From Serinus canaria (Eukaryota; Chordata; Aves; Passeriformes; Fringillidae), in contig NC_066316.1 in assembly GCF_022539315.1 (NCBI RefSeq), positions 65,019,994 to 65,083,993 of the forward strand: 64,000 bases of DNA, written 5' to 3'. A program made the position numbers and the translations under genes. The number at the start of each line of letters is the position of its first letter. Position 1 is the stretch's first letter. The notes under the pieces were generated by a model that saw only the letters and a program-made list of their open reading frames with translations, searched no databases and was not told the DNA's origin. Shown here one piece after another: positions 46,901 to 59,273 of this stretch.

Positions 46901-48250
46901 TTTCAGGTCCATTTTCAAGGCAGTTCATGTAGATTCTTTTAATATTTCATATTAAGGCATAGTTGTAACCTGTCACTACAGAATGAGTAATTTTTCTGCT
47001 CAGATGGGATCTTCATTTTATATTAAAACAAAAACTTCAACATTGTAAGCTTTCATTGAATCAGTCTTGAAGACGAGTTTGATTAGGCAAGCAAAATTCA
47101 AGCATGTGAAATAGCAGGCTTCTCCATAAGGAATGACGTTATTGACTATGCATGATATAGTGGTATGATGGCAATCCTCCCTCCAGACTCACAGTAACAG
47201 AGAAAGCACTTTCCACTGCAGTAGGTGGGTGTCAGCTGAAAAGCAATCTGTCGCTAGGTTTCCAGCAAAGAACTTTCCAGTAATCAGTAGTGTTGGTGTG
47301 CAACACAAAACCCCCATGGGAAAAGCTGGCATCAAGCAGGGGCTATACCTGGTATTAGGGAAAATCCCTGTACCTTCAGAGATACAGGAATGGCAAGAAT
47401 CCCTTGTGAGAGATGGTTTATTTGCTTCTGCCTCAAAATTCCCATTAATGTTCCCACAATACTCAAGATCTCGGGTATTCCCTCACACCAAGTGGCCAAA
47501 GTTAAATACTGTCTGTAAATTTGGGACTGTTACACATTTTCACACTTAGACAAAAGATTTAATCCTGAATCACTCCATAGCACTTGCTTTTCTGGTCATC
47601 AGGCTAGATCTCCCTTTTTAAAAATTTTGACCAAACCTGGAAACGTTTTCCACAAATTGACAAAATTGTACAAACATGACAGGCTTTGCAAATACACAAA
47701 TTGTTCTTGTCTAACAGCAAACAGAGTTGGGATGTATCCAGTGTAGAACTTCTCCTATAAATACAATCATATAGGTTAAAACCACATCACTAGAGATTTT
47801 AACCCCAGTCCTCCAGGGTGATTAGCTTTCTCTCTGCAGTCTCTGACTGTATGTCCTGGCATCGCATCACAATTTATTCACCCTGTTAATTGTGTTTTAA
47901 ACACATAAGATCCTAAGCATATCTTCCCTCAAGTATGGACATAAACCAAACCACGATTTGTCTGGCACTGCTCACATAAGGAGAGGCATCTCTTAATGCT
48001 TCCAGTGTGCACCCAATATACTATGGGTGTGTGTTTCACTGTGAAAGTGAAACTAGACAGAATGCCATTTAAAGAATAAAGTGAGGTGACATCACTCCAT
48101 TTGCTTACTTGAATTAGAAGATTACTCACTGCATCTTCAAGTCTCAGCTGACCAGATTTGGATTTTAACCAACAAGTAAACAAGCCCTATTAACAACACT
48201 ATTCAACACTACTTCTAGCAAGATGCCAATAGGTTTATAGTTAAACAGTA
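43911..48250. other. Gene-poor DNA
   Basis: AT-rich unique sequence with short open frames only. No gene, RNA or mobile element recognised. Confidence 0.5.
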
Positions 48251-48699
48251 TTTCAGACCATCACCACCCAGTCACTAATTTAAAAACTGACCTTTTGAGT
48301 TTACCACGTGGATGAGCCTGGGAAGTCAAAGGACTAGGAAAAATCTTATAAAAAAGAAGAAAGACAGCTGCCAAGGGTGCAATTGGATCAACTTCAGAGT
48401 TAGTCTGTAGAACAGAGTGGCATTTGCAAAGGCACTGAAGAGCTCTCATGGCATCAAGCTGGTGGTGGTGACAGAGCCATCTGTCCTGTCTTTTTTGCCC
48501 TTTCCTGTCTGCCATTAATTTTCCACAAAGGCTCCAAGCGACAGTCCCCTCATAGTGACCATACTTGGAAACAAGGTGTATGACAGGCAGGGGGAGAATG
48601 GCAATAATCTCTAAGAGCCCCCGTGTTACGGCTCGGGAAAAAATAGCTGAGAGTTTGCAAAGTAGCAAAGAAGAAGTGAAAACCGAGAAGATCTGCTGA

Positions 48700-48870
48700 C
48701 AGGAGGATTGGGCAGGCACGCACCCCCTCGTTACACGCGGCGCGGGAGCGGAGGCGTGCGCTCTCTGTGCGCGCTGCCGGCAGTAAACAAGGGAGTATTT
48801 CTGGAGCAGCTGCCCTGTGTAAGAGGAGAGGAGCCTGTTGCTGTCCTGCAAAGTTACACTTTTATAGTAG
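48700..48870 (-). promoter_or_regulatory. Candidate promoter: CpG patch plus TATA box
   Basis: About a dozen CpGs are packed into 48719-48780 in surroundings that are AT-rich and CpG-poor. On the - strand a canonical TATAAAAG lies at 48866-48859, about 30 bases before a pyrimidine-rich CTCCTCTCCTCTTAC stretch that could hold a start site, with the CpG patch just downstream. A 196-residue open frame (48851-48261, - strand) covers the same segment, but its ATG would lie upstream of the expected start site and its product resembles no family I know. No transcript is proven; this could also be a chance TATA next to a small GC-rich element. Confidence 0.35.
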
Positions 48871-49319
48871 TATGTGTCTCACGCTTCTGAAACACTCTCA
48901 TTTCTGCCACTAATAGTGCCAGGCTTTCAAACAGCAAATTGTTTCTTGGGGTTGAAGCCCGTGCTTAACGATAAGACATGCTGCTGAGCTGGATCTGTAA
49001 AACATAAGGCTGCATGTCATACTTTGGCTTTTCAAATTGTGGTCTCCACCACAATTTGTGAAAAAATTAATATTGTTTGCTTTTTTTGTTCATATTGGTG
49101 CTGGGCTTTTTTACCCATGACTTATTGTGTGTGACTTATCCATGGAGCGGGTGAGAACTGCGTGTTTAACAAGACTGTGACTATACCCCAGGATGGGTGC
49201 TTCCTCAGTCCTTATTCTTATTCCAAGTTACTGTTCTCAGGACCCAGTAGGATGAGTGACCTCATATGATGAGCTCACTCTTTTATTTTACGTTATTTCT
49301 GTTACTTGCAATTTGGCAG

Positions 49320-49369
49320 AACACAGCGACCGGCCTCCAAGTGATTTCTGTAGATATTCCTGACAACAG
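49320..49369 (+). other. Candidate 50-base non-coding exon
   Basis: A good acceptor (pyrimidine-rich TTTTATTTTACGTTATTTCT region ending TTTGGCAG at 49319) and a near-perfect donor (AACAG|GTAAGG at 49370) bracket 50 bases. No long open frame crosses it, so if used it would belong to a non-coding transcript or a 5' untranslated exon. It lies about 0.5 kb to the + side of the candidate promoter at 48.7-48.87 kb. Evidence is splice-site quality only. Confidence 0.25.
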
Positions 49370-52300
49370 GTAAGGCCTAGTGCTTCTTGGGATCAGCAGC
49401 TAAAGTTCTTGTTTTCTTCCTTTCTATCAAGAAAAGGAAGGAGATTCCTAAGTTCTATTATCCTGGCAATGGTTGTTTTTCTTACAGAACAGGAATCTTT
49501 AATTCTTCTTTCATTTCAACTTCTCAGATAGTCTCTGCTTAATGAAATGGGACATTATCTCCCTCTTATACATATGGTTAAACCAAGAGGTCAAAACAGC
49601 TTATTTGTTCAGCAGCTTATTAAATGTATTTTTGATTGCCTGGGAAATTTCTTCTGGCTTCTAGTTAGAATTGGAGGTGCAAAGTTTCTGTAAGTTTTTA
49701 AGCCCCAGGAAGTAGCATTATCCTCCACAAGGTTTTTCAGGTTTTCTTGAAGCTATTTAGTTTTTAATAACTGAAAGTTGAAATACCAATGTGGGTTACC
49801 TACTTGTTACTAAAAGAAAATTTTCCTAATTTTGAGAACGTCAGTTATACTGTTTAGTTAAAAGAGCAAGTTAAGTTTAGTTAAAAGAACCAGTGTGTGT
49901 TTCTACTGGAGGTAGTGGAAATACAAGTGCTTTATCCTGGCTGGTTTAAGAATACAAGAGATTAAAGTTTTGCATGAATAGTAATCTCTTTTATGTGCTT
50001 GTCTAACTATATCACCCCTTCCTAAGAACTTTGTGTTTGTATACATGTTCTTCAGGTTTAAATAATAAAAAATAATCTAATAGCTAATACTCAGCTTTAA
50101 TTCATGAACTTTTATGTGCCGATGTTTTTGTATTGCTAATACTACACAACATTAAGCCATTTGACCTAAGGGACAGAGGAATTTTAATAACTCAAAGCTG
50201 CAATTTTTTCAGTGGAGTAACATGTGGAAGGCTTAATTTTATAGATAGATTATTGATTGCTTGAAGTTCAGCATCAACATCCTTAAAGAAAAAGACACTA
50301 GAGGTTCTGTTACTGTTTCTTCCAAGAAAAGTTACCTTTTTTATGTGGCAAATGTTTCCTTCAATTTTTTTTTCAAAACTTTCCAATTTCTTTTGCCAGA
50401 CATTCACAGGGAAAAAAAAGTAAAGGTGAATAAAATAGCTTTTTTTTTCCTTGTAGTTTCCAGGTTTTGTCCCAGACCCTCAGCCTAAAGGGGCCCAGCA
50501 GTTGTGCCATACCTCTGTGAAGTTCTTGGCAGAGAGGATGTCACTGGATGGAACGTGTGTCATCTGTAAGAAAAGGAAAAAGCCAATGGTGTAGCTGTGA
50601 CTCTTCCCCTCCACTCATCTGAGAGCTGCTGTAGAAATACTCCTGTACCCTGAAGAAATTGTGACTGTGCTTGGCTAATGTTCAGGATTCGCTCAGGAGA
50701 GAGTGTTTCTGCATGATCTTGATGTTTGTGAACCTGCTCAAAGTTTAGATCTGAATTCAAACTTTGGGAGTGTTGAGATGTGTTGTTTTCTCCACATCTG
50801 ATATCTGGGGATGCCAGGGACTGGATAGCTTTGTAAGTAGCCTCCAATGGAAATTCTTAAATTGCAGATGGCAGCTCTGTCTGTGCTAAGGTGGATGATG
50901 CTTTAAACCTTTTAACAGACATGTGAGAGAAGTTCAGGGTAAAATCAGGCCCAAGTAATAGGCTTGCTGCTGATTCTAGGCCAGAGTTGGTGCTACAGCA
51001 AAAAAGATGTCTGGATGCACAGAATGGCCAGAAAGATGCAGGTGGGGTTTGGGTTTATGGTCATGTGGACAAGCATAGGCATGTTGCTGCTCACGTTCTG
51101 GACTGCGTGGTGGCCATTCAGGAGTGAATCACCTCTGTTTCTGAAAGGATTTTTGATGTTCTAGAGGGTCCAAATTGTTTTGAGTCACCAAAGATGGAAT
51201 GTGAATGTTCAAAGAAAATCTCTCAAGGATGATCTCTGGAGAGCATAATACTTGGATTTACTCTTCACCAGAACAGCCCACTGAAATCAAAGACATGGAG
51301 AGTTCACAGAGTTCCAGTGGCAGAACTCCTCACGTGATTTTTGCCAACTGAGAATTTGGGACAGTTTGATCAAAAGAGTATTTGTTAAATTAATTCCTTA
51401 AACATTTTCACTCAGATAGATATGAATGAGGGAACCCTGTTGCTTGATTGTAATTTCTAGGGCTCGATTTCTTTTGTCAGAATTAGAGAAGCAGATTAGA
51501 CTAAGGATGGTGGAAGCGCAGAGTGAGAAGGTGAAGTTGCATTTGCACAGAATGAATGTAAACCTTTGGTCAAGGCTATCCATGCTCGCTTCCTGAGCTG
51601 GCCAATCAGTTGGAGGCAGCTTGAAGCACCTCCATGGTTTGAGGCACCAAGAAATTATGTTGTGTGGTGTGCATAACACTTGCAGGACCTTAGCCCAGTA
51701 GCCCAGTAACTCTCATGTACAAGTGAACTGAAAAGAGATTTAGACAACCCATGTTGTCAGTGATGCCCAAATAGAAGCTCATGGACACATTGCTTCATGG
51801 TTATGTAATGGAATTGGTAGCCATCTCTAATTGTCCAGCTGGACTACTTAAATGAACTGAATAACTAATTGAATCAACCTCATGTTATAAACTTTTTTCA
51901 TCTGGACTTCTTTTTTTCATTACATCCCTGTAATGTCATTGTGGCCAATTTTAGCTGTCATTTTCCCCTTGAAGGTATTTACCAACATGGTGCCCTTAGC
52001 CTCTTGTAGTACACAAAGTTGGGGCTGCAGGATATCTCTCCAGGCTGAATGCTTTCCTGTCAATGATATCAAATTGTAAGTAGCTGCACTAATCTGCTTA
52101 TCATCAGAAACAGCCAAAGAAAAATGCACAAATGTAAACATAAAAGGCAACTCTCATAATTTTCATACTTGTCATAGTTCACCATAAATCAATGTAAATA
52201 TCAGAGGGCTTGTTCTTTTTGACATGACCTGGAAGCTAGTTTTGCCTGTTGACACCTTATCTTCTCACAAGATACTGTATATTAGTAAAGTTAATTGACT

Positions 52301-54236
52301 AATCATTTTCATCACTGGAAGTGTAAGTAAATAATTCCATCTATTTCTACCTAGGCTTCTGTTTACGGTCCGAGGGTGCCAAGCATTCAGACTAAATGAA
52401 AATATACCCTCTGGTAACCATGCACGGCATCCCCCATAACAAGCTGCAGAAACTCTCTGAAGCATTGCTGTTATGTTGTGGGGAATCCTGAGAATCTTAG
52501 GCTTAACTCACCATGCTGGCCAGCCTCCTGCAGGGGCAGCCAGGCAGAGGCTGGGACAGCAGGGGGATGAATCCAGGCAGACCTGTGCTAGACCACCACC
52601 ATCTGTCATTTTTAGGGAAAGGAGGCAGGTCTGAAAGTAATTAGTTATTGGTGGCTGGGAATGTGCATGGGACAATGTGGGAACACGTGCTTCAGCTAGA
52701 GGAGAGGAGCTGGAGGGTTATCTAATAGCTGGTACTTTTCATTTGTTGAGTGCGCCTGCGTAATCAGCCATAACCATTTTATATCTTTCTGATAAAAGAA
52801 ACCAGTTTCCCTTCTCCCTCAGAGGTGGGGAAAGGAAATTTTCCACTGCTTCTTCCTCCCATATCTTTGCCATCTGGTGAATTAAAGAAAAATTGACTGT
52901 GAGTTAGCCTTTGCAGTACTTATGCATTTGCTGATAAGACTTCAGTGGGGATGTGAGTTGGTAGTCCTGAACTTTTGCTTTAATTTGTGATGAAGATTTT
53001 TTAGATGATGTAGGTACAAATTATTAAGTCACCAGCTCCCCATCTGTCCAACAGGAACACAGTACCAGTTTCTTCTTTTGCAACTGTATGTCAATTTATT
53101 AGAGAATGTTTAATATTTTCAGAATGCCCATATAGTGTGCTGTGTTCTGTTTCTCTCCTTGTGCAAAATGAGAAGTGTCTCAGATTTTCTCTGGACATTG
53201 TGCATCTAAAAAACACATCCTGAACACTGTCACTCATTCCTACCATGCTTGCTTCTTTGTATGACTTGCTACAGAAACTTTTCCCTTTACTCCTCTCCCT
53301 CCTGTTTAGAGGAGAGTGGGGTCCTGTGCTGGCCTACATGTTTTCCTGCTTAATTTTGTCCTGGCTCTTTCTGATCTGAATTCTGCCATTAAGGGTATCT
53401 CTTATGCTGGGGATTTTTGCCATGTACAACCACCTGGGCTGAGACCACCGACTAATTTTCCCTGCTGGGCTGCAGTCCAGAGAGGCAACAAGTGCTTATT
53501 GCTGCCTCTCTTCCAAGGCTGACCTTACCTACACCTGGGATTTACAGGTGAAAGGCTCCTAGGGAAATGTTGAGGCCAGGATGGTTTATTCCCTACTAGC
53601 ATGTGTCAGCCTGGCTACCCTCAGCAGCTTTGGCCTCATCCAAACTGAATCCTATTTTTTCATTAGGTCACAAGTGGTGATGACAGCTAATTACTTCTGC
53701 ACAAAATGAACAGGTATTTTAAGTTTAAAAAGGTGAATGGCAGCTGAGAAAAGGCCCTAGCCTGTGTTAGGTATCGCTATATACACCTGTATTAAGGAAG
53801 GGCTCTTGAATTGGCAGGGACCTGAACACTCAGTTAAATGCTTCTAGTAGTGAAGATTGTAGCGCACAGAGCAGGGAATGTGCAACTTTGTGCCCTTATT
53901 TAAATGGTGCAATGTATTTCACCAAATAAAAAAGCCACTTATACTTCATTTTAAAGAAATAATAAGTACTTCCATATATGTTATTTCACATCCATAGCTG
54001 TTCCTATTTCCAAAAAGCTGTCATATTAATTCCCCAGATGAACTTTTTTTATCATCTTTGTGTGTTTATCTTATGGGTGGTACTGATTTGTGAGACTTTT
54101 ACCACTGGTCTTCTCATTGTAATGTGCAAAAAACCTTTTCTGTGTCTATGTCAAAACACAGTCTTGTATGCAAGTCATATTTGTTTCAGATCAAGTTGTC
54201 CTCTGAGGAGCAGTGTGGCGTAAAAGGTACAGGGGA
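49370..54236. other. Gene-poor DNA
   Basis: AT-rich unique sequence; no gene or repeat family recognised. A slightly GC-richer patch lies at about 52.5-52.6 kb. Confidence 0.45.
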
Positions 54237-54284
54237 GGGAGTTAAATGGAACACTTAGTAGGGAGTTAAATGGAACACTTAATA
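54237..54284. repeat. Tandem duplication of 24 bases
   Basis: Two adjacent copies of a 24-base unit (GGGAGTTAAATGGAACACTT plus AGTA or AATA) differ at one base, indicating a recent local duplication. Confidence 0.95.
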
Positions 54285-57200
54285 GGAACTAATCTAGCAA
54301 CTGGAACTGATGGGAACAGACAGGGTTGTGAAATATGAGCCTACAAGATGTCCACTGAGAGGTATCCATTCCACTTCATCCTCCCAAGCCTTACTTCCCA
54401 GAGACGTATGCTGCTTTTTTTTCCAATCAATTCACGTGTTTATGTGAAAGAGCAGTACCACAGAGATTTCTGTTTAAAGGTATTTCTTGAAATCCCAGAA
54501 ATCTTTCCAAATAGAGTTTCTAACAACATTTTAGGCTGCTGACTTTCTGAGGAAGCATGTTGTTTCTTTTTGCTACCCAGTGCAGTAAATGGATCTCTAA
54601 CTTTGATTTGATTCCCACAGAAAACAAAACAACTTTTGCTTATGTTTCCTCAGTGAAAATAATTTTAATAATAGATGTTTCTTGCATTAGAGTTGGCAAC
54701 AGTTTACATCATCCTTACGGACATAGGAGATGTTAAAGAGTAACAGCACCTTGAGCAAACCTTTCTGTAAAAGAACAACACAGATTACTGCAATTAATGA
54801 AAGAGAGAATATTTTAATGAAGGAAAATATCTGCAGATGAGTGTGCATTGCAGGTTTCTAATTCTGAACACCTGAACTAATTCTGTATTGGACATTGAAT
54901 GCTGTACCATATCAACACTTTGAACATCTGAACACTTTATATATTGGGGATATCAGGTAGAAACAGTTCTGTATGTTCTTCCTGGTCAAAATTCAAATTT
55001 TGAGATTGCTGTTATCAGCAGGCAAAAAAAAAAAAATTACTTGAGAATGCTGGAGAAAAAGGAAAAGGAAGAGGAATAGGAAAAAAAAAAAGAAAGTCCA
55101 TAGAAAATCTTCAGAGTTTTATGAGAAAAGGAGAAAAGCAGTTTTCTGGGAAGCCATGAGGATTTAGTGAATCCCACACTCACCTGTGAGTAGTGAGGCA
55201 TTCCAGGCGATCTGCTTTGCATGGATCAGATTTATTCTTTTCTTGGCCACCCGACTGGCTGGAAGGTGTCTGGCACAGTAGGGAGAAATCTTCTGGACGT
55301 AGTTTGGTAAACAGCACCTTTGATATTTATATTGTATCCTTCTCCTCATCATAATCTGAGCTGAAAATATCCCTGATTGCAACGATAAGGGGAAGAAAAG
55401 AAAGAGTATGGAAAAAAATATGATATGCCGGCAAAGGAATTTTCACTATGAAAAGCACTTCCATAAAATTCTTCTTTAGTGACTAAGTTGCTTCAGTGAC
55501 CACAGGAACAGCCAGGGAACTGGCTGTACTGGGAAGTGTTAAATGCAAACTGGGAGCATTACTAGGGAAGCTGGAACTGTAGGTCTGAGCAGAACACTGG
55601 CAGCCTGCACTGGGTTCAAACCCAGTATTACTGTTCCATTGGCTGCATTCATAGCAAGGAAAGATGTCTGAGAACAGGTAGGGAAATTTTCTTTACAATA
55701 GCACTGTTCTCATCTCTCCACTGCTAGTAAATTGGACATAGAAGGCAAAAATAAGCGTGGGCTACTGTATGTTTTCACTTTCGTACAACAGATTTTAATC
55801 AACATACCCACAATGTATAAACATTATGTCAGCACATAGTTAGAAAATGGCAGATGTGTAAAATAATTCAGATGCTCTTCTGCCTGACACAGTCTTGGAG
55901 GTATATTAGTGTTCCCACCAAACAACACAAGGATCATCTTTGCTTGGGAATACCATGCCCTTCCAAAATTAAATCTCTTGCTCTTTGAGTAGCGGATATG
56001 TATTATCAATAAAAATAGAAAGAGATGGAATCCTTCCTTTCATACAAATTTTGGTATAATCTTAACAAGTGCATCAGCATCATAACAACAGCTTTTCTGT
56101 GACTGCGAGAATGCATGTGCTGCACAGAATTAATTACCAAGAAGTGAACTGTGTGGGTGATTTCAGCCTGGAAATAGCTAATCAAGATGTCTGCTGGTGG
56201 GTTGCCTCTGAACATGTAACCTGCTTAACCTGTAACATAATGAGAATAACTGTGAAGCATCAAGTGGCTACCCAGCAACTCTGGCTATTGTTTGGAGTTT
56301 ATTTATGTTTAGGTAGTCTGGTACAAAACTCCAAAATGCAACACTTCCACCTCCCTGGATGGTTTATTGTTGACTCACAATTGTGATCAGGTTTAAAAAT
56401 GAGCTATTATTTGTATGGTTTTTTAGTGAGTTTGCCCAGAAATATTTTTTGGCCATTTAAGAAAGCAGTTCAAACCAAATTTCACACCCCTGCCATCCTT
56501 CTCCCTGGACACGAGGTAAAGAAAGTCTCACTGAGTACTGGTAGCACTGAATTCTGTCCTTCTCTACATAAGGACTTAACAGGTAAATTATGAAGTTGAG
56601 CCTGGAAAGACCCTGTGTCCCCACAGTCCCAGGGTTGCTTTCCTGACTATGGATCACTATTATGAGAACTGCTTAACTGACCCCTCCCTTGTGCATTTTC
56701 AGTAAAATGATTTTGAAAAGTTTTCCCTACTCCCAAAATTCTAAATAGTTAATTTCACCTTTTGCTAAGAAATTTAGCAGCACAAGTCTAGAGAGGCTCA
56801 AGGCTGCTCCTCCTTCTACTTTAACTAAGAATAAAGAACATATTAGGTACACATACATGGGAAAACTACACAATCAGATGTAAGACAAATATTGGAATTG
56901 AAAAAGCATTAATATCGTTTTTATCCAATATTTGTAAGGTTAATACCAGACCAAGTGGTATAATTAGCAGTCAGATGGATATTATCTAGAGATAATATCA
57001 TTTATGCTCAGTAAAAGATTGTCTAACTAATGAGTATTAAGTACAAGATTTGATCTTCCTGTCCCTAGACTGTCATCACCACCAAATGTGTCAGTAACTT
57101 GAAGAGTCAAGACTTTATTATACTCTGTATGTCCTGTTTACTTGTTTCTCTCTGGAGGGTCAAAAACACTTACCAGGGCTTATTTCAGCTGAGCTATCCA

Positions 57201-59211
57201 AGCCCAGCTTAGTTTCCTTTCTCTGAATGTAACACATGCAAACCAAGCAACTAAGAGATCATTTGAAATATATATCTTTCTGGAGAAAAGTATCTACTGG
57301 TAGGGCGAAATTGGCAAATTACAGCTACCTCAGAGTTTATATTGTCTCCACCTTGTAGACTCTACTGTTGCTCTGTGGCAGCCTATAATAGATCTTTGAC
57401 ATGCCTAGAAATGCCATTTTTATGTGGCCATTTTTTTCGCAATTACTTTTCCAGAAATTATAATCATTTGGCTGGTCAACATAATTCTCAGCTGTGCTGC
57501 AGCAGGGAAAACACCAAAGGGGGATACCCCAACTGAGAACAACAGCACCATGGCTTCGTCAAATCTCATCTGCAGTACACTGATTAAGAAAGGATCTGTT
57601 ATATTGGAAAGGTGTTTACAGTCAAAATGAATGAAACAGGATATGGATAATTGGGAGGGCCATATTACTGTAAAAGAAAGACGGAACAAGCTCCTAATTC
57701 CATTTGAAGATAATTAGGTGGCCTGTCACTTTAATAAGATGTTTGGGCGCACGGATTCTGCTTTGTTGAGGGTATTTCTTCTTTAATTGGCCTGTCAATT
57801 ACAATTTGTCATGAAATGCTGCAAACTCCTTAGGGCCTGTTCTCAGTCTATCTCTTAAAATGGGTACCAGAAAAGATTTTTAAAAAGGCATTAAAATACA
57901 TACTTGTTTTTATTCCCCCAGTTAATCTTAAATATTTTTACTATTCAGAGCTGAGCTACAGAAGCCTTCTTCAACTGAAAAGATAGGAGTTACCCTCGTG
58001 GTGCAAGCTGCAATAGAAAAATTAGATTTAAATTGAACATGGTACAGGGGAGACAGTGTTGCCCTTTCCTGGGGTGACGAGCTGAGAATGCCAAAGCTGA
58101 ACAAGCAAAGCAGCAGAATAGGTGTCTTACTGGAACAAAATATTTTTGATATCTTTAAGGCTTAGTTGAGAAATTGAAAATTAGCGAGTACTTTTTAGAA
58201 GGAGCATGGAAAATAATCAAGCGTGAAATTGCAATCTATTGACCTCTGGTATTATGATGTCTTGATTTAGAAAACTGTCTTACAAGCCTGACAAACAACC
58301 TAATGCCAATGATACTGGACTTTTTATGGTAGCTCGCTAGTTACCCAGATGAGGAGCAGTCACCATGTGACAAACCTTTAACAGCTGACTCAAAGGCGTG
58401 CTTGGTCAAAGCAAAAGCAAGAGTTTTCCATGTTGTAATTATTTGTTTCTCTTTTCCTGGTGGAGAAAAACAGTTTGGCTGAATACAAGGGTGCTGTAAG
58501 CTCTTGCTGAGGAGCAGTTTTCCTTCAGGAAACAAAGGCTGAGAAGCGTTTGCTGTCAAGTTGTATTGTTGACGAAACTACATGAATTTAATTTTTGTGC
58601 TCCTGACCATGTGGTGCCTGTATTCCCACATAGCTGTAGTACCAGGTATCTAGTCTGTTCTTGTCCTCTCCCTTTGCACTGTTCAGGTGGTATGAAAAAG
58701 TTACTGTAAAAGAATTTTCTACAAGAAAATCACACTTTCTCTCCAATGACAGACAGAGGTGAAGAGGGCAGGAGCAGCAGCAAGTGCTCTTCAACTGTGT
58801 GTGGAATTAAATGGGTGCCAGAAATCCAGGAATAGGTGATTGTGGATGCAGATGTCAAAACCTAAGTCACTGTTGGCCTTGTAACTCTCATAATTACTGG
58901 AACTATTTGAGGTTTCTGTCTAAGCCAAATCTTGTTCCTCGCCTCTTAGGAACTGCAGTGAAATGCCCTGATCGTAGGAGGTGTGAAGTGTGTTTTGCAA
59001 ACCAGCATTTGTCTGAAAACACTCAGCCCCACCTCAAATCTGAATGGAGAACAGTCTGCTTGAAAATTTTTTCCAAAGCTCGGATTAGGTAAAGAAACAG
59101 TAATTTCCTCTCTGGATTTCCTCTCCTTTTTTCCTAAGGCCAGGTTCTATTAACACATTCACCAATTTTCCTCTGCAACAAAATGTTTATTTGTTTGTGA
59201 CCTTTGCTTCG
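54285..59211. other. Gene-poor DNA with possible conserved element
   Basis: AT-rich unique sequence; a purine-rich stretch lies at about 55024-55095. The segment 57715-57835 contains two CTGTCA (MEIS/TGIF-type) sites and several TAATTG/CAATTA homeodomain cores and could be a regulatory element. No gene recognised. Confidence 0.45.
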
Positions 59212-59273
59212 TTTTCAGACTGGAATAGTTCAGCTGGAAGAGGCCTGTGAGGATTGTCTAGTCCAACAGCCAT
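59212..59273 (-). mobile_element. Short CR1 3' fragment
   Basis: The block AATAGTTCAGCTGGAAGAGG followed by TGTCTAGTCCAACAGCC is the reverse complement of a CR1 3' region. It is about 60 bases and diverged. Confidence 0.7.

Noticed and set aside
55611..55625. GGGTTCAAACCC resembling a tRNA B box
   Set aside because: It is a simple palindrome; no A box or acceptor stem pairing found upstream.
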